Program-made: the position numbers and the translations under genes | Notes under the pieces: model-generated | The model's input: the letters and a program-made list of their open reading frames with translations, nothing else | Told to the model about the DNA's origin: nothing | Databases searched by the model: none | In this document: positions 11,977 to 24,200 of the stretch, piece after piece | Position numbering within the stretch: the first letter of the stretch is position 1 | Layout: each line of letters begins with the position of its first letter | Assembly: GCA_030549495.1 (NCBI GenBank) | Contig: JAUIRK010000007.1 | Coordinates: 559,001-623,000, forward strand | Direction: 5' to 3' | Length of the DNA: 64,000 nt | Source of the DNA: Nectonema munidae | Lineage: Eukaryota; Nematomorpha; Nectonematoida; Nectonematidae

Positions 11977-11984
11977 TATATAAG
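11977..11984 (+). promoter_or_regulatory. TATA box of the follistatin gene
   Basis: TATATAAG matches the TATA consensus. A start about 30 bases downstream, near 12,005-12,016 (TTTCATTAC is initiator-like), would give a leader of about 160 bases to the ATG at 12,171. The leader has no upstream ATG before the signal-peptide start that I could see. Confidence 0.5.
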
Positions 11985-12170
11985 TTATACGCACTTCTTA
12001 CAAGAGAACTCTTTCATTACAACTCATCACCGCTTTTACTTTTTCACTTCCCTTGATTCGTTTCAAGAATTTCTTGAAATCTAATAACAGTAAAAGTACT
12101 TGAATTTATCGACTACTTTTACATATTAACTGAAGAGATAAATCGAACGCTCAAATTTCTTAAATCAGAA

Positions 12171-12237
12171 ATGAATAATCCTTTCATATCTTTCCTTATT
12201 GTGTTCTCATCTTTTATTAAAAGTTCAAAGGTTCAAG
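12171..12237 (+). CDS. Fs: Follistatin exon 1: signal peptide
   Basis: ATG is followed by NNPFISFLIVFSSFIKSS, a hydrophobic core with a small-residue end, which fits a cleavable secretion signal. The donor after CAAG is GTGAGT. The exon ends after one base of a Gly codon (phase 1), matching exon 2. Confidence 0.88.
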
Positions 12238-15200
12238 GTGAGTGAATTATTTTATTTAAAATGTCAATTTTAGTAGCTTGCTTTTCTATTAAATTTTTCT
12301 ACAAGTATTGCACGAATCTCTGAGAATTAGCCGTACTACATATCGGCGCTTAAAAAATCTGGAGTTTACTATGCCAGACAGTAATTTTTAATAACATAAG
12401 TAAAAGTTCGTCTTAACATCCTTGTTCGCGCAGTGATCTCATTTAGAATCGGCAATTCAGTTTCGAAAACTGGCTCATTTTGGTAGGAAATTTGCTAGAT
12501 GTTCATCAGAGACATTTCTTGCACCTTTTAAATATTTTTCGCTGTGAAATGTGAAATTATCACAGCTTCTTATCAAAATCCTGTCTTAAAAATAGAGAGA
12601 AAGCAATTTTGATGTGAAATATCATCATAAAACATATTTTTTCAGATAAAAATTAATTTATATGTTTTCATAAATTAAAAATATTACAAAAATTTATTAA
12701 AAAGTTAAATTAAAACATTTCTATTAAAATTTTTGAAAAAGAAATTGAAATTCTATAAAGCATTATAAATTTTTTTGTTTGTTGGTAAAAATACTAGCTT
12801 GTAAGTTTGGTTATTACTCTTATAACTTAATAATTCATTCTTTAACAAATAATAATAAGGCGAGTGTAACTAAACCATGAAATAAAGATGGAGATACCGT
12901 ACTAGTCAAAGTGATATTGTTACTTTTCTGAATATCTTTGATAGGTAGTACTTTGATTAAGACAATATAAATATATTATTGATCGTCCAAACATCCTTAT
13001 ACACTGCGGTATCTTTATCTTTAGCTATTGTTTCTCTTTGGGGATTAAATGTGGATAGGATAATTTTTGTAGTATACGCTTGGCTTGTGAGTAGGGCAAA
13101 TTTGGTTTATTTTAGAATGATACCTTTCTTAAATATTGTTATGTATTATATGTTGATGAATAGATTGTATACAAGAGTGCCAATCGTTGAAAATAAAATT
13201 CACCACATCATGTAATTTTGGAGAATAATAGACGTAGAAAAAGCACAAATATCGGTTTGAAATGCATACAGATATATAATAATAAATTCATAGAGGTGAT
13301 GAAATGAAATTGTTTCGGGTAAACACCAGATCTGCAAAATTGGGGCCAGTTAGTTCGGGCACTGAAAATCCTATTTACGGGTAAACACTACTTCAAAATT
13401 TAAATTACATGCGGATGCATCAAAAAAACTTTTTCGAGGTGGTTTATTTTGAGAGAAAATGTTTTTACAGATCTCTGCATGTAAATTATAAAATTTTGCT
13501 CTAATTCGAAATGTTTTTCTTCTTTTTAATTTTTTTAATTTTAATTATAATAATTTGCATCTCGTGCACAATGGAACCTATGTTGAAAAATAAGGGTAAA
13601 AGGTAGTCGATAATAAGGGATAAAATAAGACAGTTGGAAATGAATAATTTTTTGAATACTTTGAACAATTTCAGGTGGACACTGCTGGAAGAATATAGAC
13701 GCGAAGCATCACTGCAAAGGTCTCGTCCTCAACGTGCAAAGCAGGGAAGAGTGCTGCTCTCCCTCGCATTCCGCGAAGTTCGGCTACACCGAGATCGAGG
13801 TGGACGCAGGAACCATCTTTAAATGGCAAGCCCTCGAAAAAGGCGCTCCCAATTGCTATCCTTGCCACGGTATCACCTACTTTACGCTTCTTGTTCACAG
13901 AGAAACAACATTAGGAGCAGGCACTGACTGTGCTTTAGGAACGCAACTTTAGATGGGAAAGGCAAGAAAGACTCTACAGATTAAGAAAGGGCATCAAAGC
14001 GTTACTAATCATATTCACAGCACGCATTAATATACGGGCATTCTAATTTGTTAGAAAAATATTTTACTTCCTTGATTAAGTGCTGGTGTAAGGGTCCAAA
14101 TTTACATCTTGGCTTAATTTCACACACCCTGAAGCTGTTGCAAAGGCTTCTAGGCCAAAAGGTTTCCAACACAAAAAGGTTTCTCTTGTCACTCATATAT
14201 GATTGACGTTACTCAATGGTTATCACAACGTATTTACGCTCGAGTTGTTAACATCTAGCAACAAATTTCCACACTTAAGCATATACATTAAACTCCGTCT
14301 AAGTCAAAACAATCGGGATTGAAAAAAATTTAGACAGACAAATTTTGATTTTGATGGAAAACCTATATGTTTACAAAAAAATAATTTTAATTTTTATTGA
14401 ATAATGTGTAATTAGTTTTTGTTTAAACTTTTCATGATACTTTCCGAATAGAAAGCACTCATATTTATCCAAAAAATTATTTAAATTTTCTTGAGCTTCG
14501 GCTGATAGATTGAAATTTCTAAGTGTGTTTCAAAGAACTTTTTGAAACTGTAAACAATTGAACTTTCTTCAAAGTTCGCATCTTCGCTTTCGTTATCTTG
14601 CCACGATTGAGATGAAGATATTTATTACACAATTTCTTTATCACTTCGTATTTCAACAACATTTCTATCATCAGAGTCTATAGACATATAGTCAGAAAAA
14701 GATGGTAGATTCACACTAAAGAAAGTTTTCTCCATATGGTATTAAAATTGTCTTTTTCAAAGTCTGTATCTTGATTAGTGTAATATAAAAATTTATATTT
14801 TTTTTTCTCAATTTATCTAAAAATCCGTAATACAAGTACCTCTTGATCTTCCCTATTTTCCTCTGTGGAGAATGAGACAAACCCAACTTTTGAGAAACCG
14901 TTGGAAATTATTTTTTGAGTAAACTTAGTCCATGCATTTTTACAAGCTTGCACAGCATCTAACAACCTTCCATTTGAAATCATCTATTTTAACTTCAGCT
15001 GGAGCTAACCTTAGAACAGAAAAAATATTACGAACATCGTGTTTGAAGTTTTTGATTATCCTTGGCTGGGTCAAATTAGTTATGTTTGGAGGAAGAAAAG
15101 AAAGGTAGATATTTTAAAGATCACTTATTGATTGTGCTGTATAATTATCTAACAGTAAAGTAATTTTTCTTCCTTGTCTTATCATTCTGTTTTCCAGTTT

Positions 15201-18200
15201 TTTCAACCACTGTCCAAAAATTTCTCTAATCATTCAGGCTTGTTTAGAATTATGATATTTGCTACCTAGAAATCTGAGAGATTCTTTTGTTAATATTTGG
15301 CAAAACAAACATGTTTCGTCGCACTTAAAATATCTTGAGGCTCAAATTTATCCAAAAGATTCAGGAGACATAATTTCATTCCACATAATAACAGCTTCTA
15401 AATTTATTTCAGATGATTCTCCAGTTTTATGAACTTTCTAATACCATGTCTTTCTTTAAATCTATCTATGTATCCATGATTATGAGCTTTCTCTTTTAAA
15501 GACAAATTCTTTTGCCAAAAACTCTGATTTTTCTTAAAGAATATCGCTATCAATTCTTACGTTTGGTAGCGACACTTTTTGGCGGAACCATGTTAGAAGA
15601 GCGGTATCAACTTTTTCAAATGTTATCCCTTTCTCCCTTTCATTTTTATATTCTTTGTGTTCATACTTTCAAACTTCCCAAAAATTATTTTTTTGCTTTT
15701 ATTATATCAAACAAAGTGTTTGGCCTAATGGAAGATTTTGAGGCAATATCTATGTAGTTTAATAAATTTAATGTTTATTTATAAAAAAAGTATTATACCA
15801 TTTTCAGGTACGTCGCACATTTTTGCAATTCCACACCCCATTATGCAATTTCGTTACATTATTTTGCAGTCTGAAAATGCATTTTTGAAATTTTACTTGT
15901 ACATTTTATAATTTAAAGATATGAAGAGATTTGAATCATTCAAAGACAGATTATTTTAAAAAAGAAATTCATTTTTAAACAGCCAATGAATCCCAATAAT
16001 TTAAGTTATATAATTTTTTACCCCCTTTGCTTAAAAAGTTTTTGGTGTAGTTTTTAATTCCAAAAAGATTCAAAAAGTTTTTGATGTAATTTTTAATAAT
16101 AAGACGATAAATACTTAATTTTAAAATTCAAATCAAGATCTTATAATAGTTAAAATGCATTGAACAAACAAATTTTTGGAAAAACGTATACTATTTTCAG
16201 TTCTTATCTTTTTTAATTCGGAATTGTCTATTTAAAATTATAATTTTATTTTTTTGAATTGTTATTAGCTATTAAATGCAGGCAGTTTTTCTAAGTATCC
16301 CATTTTTGAGGAATAAAATTAGAAAATATCTAATAAAATGTATATTGAAACCCACTTACTTGTTTCTATTTTTTTCAATATAATTTGATTTTGAATAACT
16401 AATGTTTCCTTTAAATAACAAGTAAATTTTGAAAAATGCAAAAAATTAAAAAAGATGTAACAAAATCACGAAATGGTGTAACGGAATTGCGACAGAAGTG
16501 AAAATGGAAGGCAAAATTCATGAAAACGCTGACTCTAGATTCTCAATTTTCACCTCAGTTGAAATATTTAATGAGATTTAAAAGAAAACATCGATGCCTG
16601 GATTCGTATTATTCGAAAAATGAGAATCCAACCCAGAATCATCTTGTAATGAAAATTAAAAAGAAAATATAGTTTTTACAAAAATGGAAAATAAAATACG
16701 CGAAATGAAAAGCTTTCATACAAAAGAGATAAATCAAACCTATTCTGGCGTTACTTTTCTAAAATCGTGTTTGTGAACTATAAGAACGCCAAAAAATCGG
16801 GATTCTTTTGATTTGGTTGAGATTTCAATATTAATCAACGCTGAAGCTAGGACAACTTCAAAAAACTTAGAAACCTTGAAATCTTTCTACTATATTAAAT
16901 TGAATTGAAATAGTTTTTATACGTTCATGTATAATAATTATAATTAAAGTACTTTTGGTGGCCATCTTGAATATCTATATGTTTGAAGAAATTTAGGGCG
17001 AAACGAACAAATTAGTTGATATTCTGACCACAACATTAAAGAAGTTTAAAAATTATAACATCATCTTACTTTTAAAATGAATGTTTGAACGAGTGACGCT
17101 AAATCAGGCAATTCATTTTTTGAAACTTGAGACAATCTTCTATTACAGATGGATTTTCCTTACACTTATATTGATATATCAAAACCCATGCAATCTTCAC
17201 AGAAATAAAGCGTATAAATGGGTGTTACGTGGTTTAAAATCATCACAGGCAGTTGTTATCAGAGCAGATTCACTACTGTGATAATGGTTTCAATGATATG
17301 CATTCAATTTTTTCAAGCATCATTAATCTTATTGGTAGTTCGACTTAGAGATCATATTTTCAATAAAATCAATTCATATGATATTTCAAAAAAGTTTGAC
17401 TAAATCGACTTATCATTCATTTAATGCTTCAGAATATATACAAAATTTTAGTACTAGAATGAAAGTTCGATTTGGAGGGAGTTTACTGTATTATCCATAC
17501 ACACTAGAAGGCTGCTCCAGGATGCGCCACACGTGCGGGTTTACGGAATCCGCACATAAATTCGGGTTGGGGATCCTTTGTTTAAAATTTTTTGCAAGTT
17601 AGGCGGGATAGCCTTCAATATCAGTACTACGGGTTATTACGGGCTAACTTGTAAAATTGCAGACATTTGCGAAATAATTCTTAATAAATTGTATCATTTA
17701 TAAGATATTTCTTCAGAGCTCATATCTGATTGTATACAATTTCCCAAACAGTAAAATTCATTATCACTTACATCAAGCACACTCTCACTTTTACAACACC
17801 AAATGTTTTTTTTTAATCCGGGGTCAGCAACATTTATGATCAAAATATCCATTTTGTAATTGCATTTCGATTTTCGCAATGTCATGGATAAAAGAGTTAT
17901 ACGTGGCCAGCAAGACGTCCTTTATGACGATTCTTTATGAATAGATTACTTGCCCAATCCCATCCAACCGACTTCCTCTTGAGGCTTTTTATTGATTTGA
18001 ACCAGGTCCTCTAGAGTAAAGTTTATGTCGTTCGTTGCAGGTAAACATCCAAAAAAACTTAATTTAAAAATAAAAAATTTTCGGACAAGAATTTGTCATA
18101 TACACATCTTCGAAATATTTAGCGTAGTGAGCCGATTTATCTTCCACCTCTATGGCTGTTTAGTTATTCCAAGTGGCAGAAGTTTGACTATTTCAGCCTT

Positions 18201-21200
18201 GCTTCGGTCTTCTAACCAGATTTCAGGACTTCTAGGAGGCCTGGAACGGGCTAGAGGTTTTTGTGATGCTTCTAACTTTCGTAGATCTGGTTTCGTAGAG
18301 ATTTTTCTAATGAGATTTTTAATAAGATTCTATGTCTCGGTGCTCGTAGTGTGAATGAATTTCCTGTATTGAATTGGTTTTTCTTTGATAAATAATAGCA
18401 CATTTTCGGAATTGGATTTTCGTATTTTCTATCCCCCTGCAAGGGAACTGCCTCTAGTGCCGCAGAAAGAATTGCATCGTTGTCACACTCTGCAAATTCC
18501 TCAGGGGGTTTTACTCCTATGCACTACATGACTAGCGGGCCAAACCTTTTAGTAGCGTCCTAAACCTTCCCAGTTGCTTGGCCTAAAAGCCATGTCTTTA
18601 CTAAATCTTTATTATGCTTATGGTCAAATAAAAAGCACTCTTGAATAACTGCTATTTAGGCCCATAATGTTTTCACGTTTAAAGACATGATTACAAAGTC
18701 CCCCTACGATAAATGAGTAGATTTGTTTACACAGAAAATTGCGCAAACATGAACTGTGGAGAACAGAAAGTCTGCGTCATGAAGAACAAAACTCCTAAAT
18801 GCATCTGCAATACACACTGCACTCGCACTGACAAATCAAAAGGCGAAGTTTGTGGAAACACCCTGAAGACGTATAGAAGCATTTGCCACCTAAACAGAGT
18901 CAAGTGCCAGAAAAACAGCAATCTCCACTTCCAATACTACGGAAAGTGCTCAGGTATGTCTTCAAACAATTGTCTTATGCATAATTATTTTGCGAAGGAA
19001 ATTCAAAAAATGGCTATCTTTAATTTTTGTGATCAAATATTATCTGTACAAATTTTATGTTGATTAGACCCGTAGTTTCAAAAAATTTAGCACTGGCTGG
19101 AAACACCAAGATAATACCAACAGGGTTCCCAAATCTCTATATCCTATTATATCTCTATACTAATAATATTTCTTTGATCAGGCATCAGTAAAAAAGACTG
19201 TGGGAGGCGTTATAATTTGTGTACATTTACAAAATTACTCTTATTTTGTGTAAAAGTTTTTTAATTCATCAATTGAGAAACTTTATGGGGGGAGGGGAGG
19301 GAGGACTAGAGCCCCTTTTTGCGCCTCGCACGCTACCGCTTTGTGCGCAACTATGATACCGGTTCCCGACGCATTAGAAAATATTTGTTGGTCGACCGTT
19401 GCAAAAATTTGAGAAACAGTCGTCTAGCAGACTGATATCATTTCCCATCTATATAGAAAAGATAGAGGAAAACAGGCAATTTGGTAGGTATATAAATAAC
19501 TATATCTTCTAAATATTCTTATATCCTACAAATTACTCAATATACATTCGATTCGATGTTTATGAAAATTCGTAGTTATATATTTCATATAATCTTGTCT
19601 AATATTTCCTTTGTTTGTATACATATTTGTATGTTACATATATTATTTTTTACGTTGCTCATTCAATCATCTACCAAAATATATTTTATATACACATATC
19701 TACGGCTCTGAACTTTGATGTATATATACCATTTCCATTTTAAATTAGCCCTTTTCAATTTTAAATTCGTCCTTTTTCATTTTAACAAGTACCATAGAAA
19801 TCAGACGATATTTAAAAAAACGCAGACGACTTATATTCAAAGTCATTGAAAAAAGCAGACGAAGATGAAATTATATTTTGCTCCCAAATGAGTTAATTTC
19901 TTCTTTTTTGATTGTAAATTAGTCTTTAAGTTTTATTTTGATTTTATTAATTATTATTATCGCTCTGCTGCATTTCCCTATAAATAGTTATTGCTTCTCT
20001 ATCGAAACTCATTGCTTTTGTTTTCCTCACTACACCCCATGTAAAATAAAGTCTCGAAGAAAAGGAAGAAGAATTGGTAAAGCTGGTTGTAGGGAAAGGC
20101 TACACAATAAGTGATACTGCAACGATATCAGGCATCAGTTGTAGATCAAATATATTGAGGAAATTATTGAAGCTAACGTTTGCATCACTCTAGATCAGCG
20201 CGTTTCCCAACCGAGGTTCCCTGGAACCCGAGGTTCCGCAAAAGGTAGGTTGCGCGAGAAAGAACAAGCTATGCAGCGTTGAGTTTTTATTTTATTTGAT
20301 AACATTTGATACATGCACGACACAATGTTATTGAAACATAGTAATATAGGCAACATCCTATTTAACCATATCATCAAAAAATATAACAAGCATTGGGAAT
20401 ATATTTAGTGATGTCGATACGGCGCCAGTGTGTAGCCTCATTCACTATATATATCAGAGGTCTGTCAAGACTTCCGGGGAGACAACGTGCAAGACTTTAT
20501 TAAAAATTTGTGAAATAATGAAAATACACTTAAAATAAAAATTTCCACATACATATTGAAAGCACCATTTCAAAATTGCAGACAAAACTCTAAAACACTT
20601 AACTTTGAAATTGCGGTTTTATTTCATGGAAACAATCTGATTGGCTGTAAATGGATTTTTTTACTTTTTAGGGGTCAGTAAAGGTCAGTATTATATTTTT
20701 GTATGGAATTTTTCTTAATGTTTCTTGAATAAATAATAAACTTTAGTAGCAGGAGAAGATGTTTTTTATTTTAGGTAACACAAAATTAACATTATTCTAA
20801 CAATTTTCAATAGAACTTCTTTTTATTTTTGCACTGTCTGCTTTTATGTGATGTCAGTCAAATTTTATTTAGTTCCAAGCACCCATAATTAACCTCATGA
20901 ATTTATATTCTTTTTTTCAATGTTTAATATAACAAAGATAGAATTTAGTTTTTTTTTCATTTTCTCATTGTTTCTCGAATAAATCCTCCTTTTTCACCAG
21001 TGCAGTAAACCCAGATTTATTTCCGAGTATAGCAGGAGCGCCTAATATCCAAATACACTATACTTTGAATATCCAATTCTTGTTTTGCAAAGAAGTCATT
21101 CACAAAATGTAACACATCTTTGCGTTTGGTGGTTCTTTTCAGTTGATGAAAGAACAAGAAGTTCTGGTCATACTCACCAGTCAAATAAGTTATCGGTAGT

Positions 21201-24200
21201 CTCATCTAACTGGAGCGAGATTTCCAAGGGAGTAGCCTTCATATGCGAGATAACTTGTTCCAAAATATATAAACTCAAATCAGCAATTCGGCGCTGAATA
21301 ACATTATTTGACGGCGTTACCAATTCAAGCTTCTTTATTGCTTCATTTCATAGAATAATTGTAGCCATTTCTAATGAACATGTTAACACCATTTCTAATG
21401 CACATTTATGACCTATATTTTTGCAATTTTTTCACGATATTAGATAATATATTTGTCAAATAATCAAAATAAAATTCTGTAATCAAAGAATCGGAAAATG
21501 TTCCTTAAAAAATCAAAAAATATTCAGCTTTCTGTTCATCTTTTGCTAGGTGTAAGATTTATACATGTGCTTTCAAACATCGATACTTTAATTTTCTTGT
21601 CTACGGCAATTTCGTACAAATGTATACTTAACAGTGTATTTTGTGAGCAACTAATGCCGGAGACAGCAAAATTAAAGTATCCATGTGGTCAGTGTTTCAT
21701 TAGTATAGTGTTTAATAACTGATGGACAAAGGTAAAAGAAAAATACGATTTATTTATCAAAGCCATAATCATAGGGTCTTTCTCTGAATTTGTCTCAAAA
21801 AATGACGACACAACTTTCCCTTTTCTAAATCCCATTAAAGTTGGGTCATTTTAATTAAATACGCGTTGGCGGATGCTTAATTCAATTTCATTGCCTTTTT
21901 AAAACAATTTTTTAATCATTTCTTAGACTCTTGTGAGGATGTGGTGTGTCCGAAAGATAAACACTGTGTTCTTGACCAAAACCACATGGCGCACTGCATA
22001 ACTTGCCCAACAGATTGCAAAAATTATGGCCGTAAAGAAGTTTGTGCTTCGAATGGAATCACATATGAGAACAGTTGCTTTGCGAGGGAAGACAATTGTC
22101 TCAGCAACACCACCAAACTCTATATTCTCTACGATGGAAAGTGTCAAGGTAGAAATATATATATATAGGAATTTTTGCCTTTAACAAAAAATTCCCAATT
22201 TTTTTCTCAAGATGTGCATGGGTCATTTTTGACGCATTTCGTTCGAATTAAATTGAAAATGACTTTTTCACTAAAATGTGTAGGTATTAATTCTTTTTTT
22301 CAGGTTAGTGGGCTATTTGATTCAAACCCCAGGCTTAATTATAAATTATTTACTTACAACATTATTAGGGTGTTAACATAACATAAAATTATTTAGCGAA
22401 ACAGAGGATAAGCCTATAAATATCGCATCATAAAAATAGAAATAAAAAATCACTTATACAAACACAAAACCTCATTCATGTAGAAAGTTGTAATCCTTCT
22501 AGAAAGCATATATTCTTGAAGATATTCAAGGATGGAGATTGAAGTACATAGTCGGCAAAGAGTTCCAGTCATTTATCATACGTTAAAAGCTGAAATTTCT
22601 AAGATATGACTTTTTACAATAATCTTTTTAAATTGTAAAGTATACAATCTATGTAATCTTGAAGAGTAATCAGATGGAATTTTTGAATTAAGTTTCATAT
22701 TCCTTTGCATAATATTGTATACTGATATCATATCTCTTCTCTTAAATCTATACATCAAAGATGGAAGATTCAGCTTCATAAGCCTTTGCTTGTATTCCAA
22801 ATCCTTGAGTCCAGCAAACTTTTTAGTGATAGTTCTTTGAATCCTTTCAATATTAACGGTATCATAAGTATGAATCAGGTAGGCTATTATGTTGCCATAT
22901 TCTAAGATAGGTCTTATCAGGGTTTTGTAAAGGAGTGGCGCTGTAGTGCTATCGAATATAGAAAAACATCTATGTATTTTATGAAAGGCTGAAAAAGCTT
23001 TAGAGACTCTATTTGAAATATTTTTGGGCAGGGATGAGTTTAGATTCAATAATGATGTTTAAATCATTTTGTGCATCTACTTTCTTCAATTTATGAGCGC
23101 TAACGTAATACGATTGCGAATTTTCAGATCCAATCTCTAAGTGCCCTTTTCTAAATTGAGCTTCATTCCCCATGTCCTATATCAGCGAAAGATCTTGATC
23201 AAGTCAAGCTGTAAAATGGGGCCAATAACCTTATTTGAAATTTTAATATCGTCAGCAAATACTTTCACTTTATTATTTGACATAATTCAGAAGATCATTC
23301 AATAATATGTTGAAGAGCAACGGTCCTAAAACAGCCCCACGGAACTCCACTATAGACAAGCCTTTCATTGAAATATCTACCATTCACAACAGCAATCTGT
23401 TTTCTGTTTTTCAAAAAGTTATTCACCCATCCGATTGAATCTCCACAAATTTCCTAAAATTTCAATTTTTGTATCAAATAATCATGGGGTAAGGAATCAA
23501 GGCCCTCTGAAAATCGGGACACAAGACACGTCAATGTTATCATTCATTTTTAGTAACTGAACCATATCATTTTGAAACGCTATAAGATTAGTCTTATGAA
23601 TGATTCTATCCCCCAGGATAGATTCGACAACTTTACACAGGACTGATATAACGCTTACCAGTCTAAAATTACATGGAAATTTTCTATCACACGATTTATA
23701 AATGGGTGCAACTAAAGCAAACTTGCACAATGCACATATATACAATAATAATTTATTTTTTCTAAAGACTTTAGTTTTCACAGGCGTGACTAAAAGTTTA
23801 CTAAAAATTAAAGGATCAAGATTGTCTATACCAGGAAATTTAAAATTTATTAAACATTTTAGTTTAAAGGTATCTTCATAAAACTCCACTGTGATATGCG
23901 AAATAAGGAAGTCGTCCAAAAGATGAGGACTAAAATGAGAAGTAATCTGATTGGAGAAAACTGAAATAAGTCACTAAGAATATTTGCTTTATCAATGTTA
24001 GTGTTGATGATTGATTCTTTAGAAGCAATTAACACAGTAAGAACATTGGTTTTACTTTTTTTGATTTATATAAGACCAAAGCTTCTTTGCGTTTTGATTA
24101 TAATTCAGGAGTTTTTTCTCAAAAGATACTTTAGATTTTCGTGTCTCGTTCATCAAGGCATTTGAGAAAAACACTTTTATTGTAAAATTTTGAAAAATAT

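Noticed and set aside
13671-13898. 75-codon minus frame over the follistatin TB exon
   Set aside because: Shadow of exon 2; plus strand in splice phase matches the TB domain precisely.
15810-16495. MITE with inverted ends in follistatin intron 2
   Set aside because: End similarity (CAATTCC, TCGTTACAT words) is weak and interrupted and no target duplication was found; kept only as a remark.
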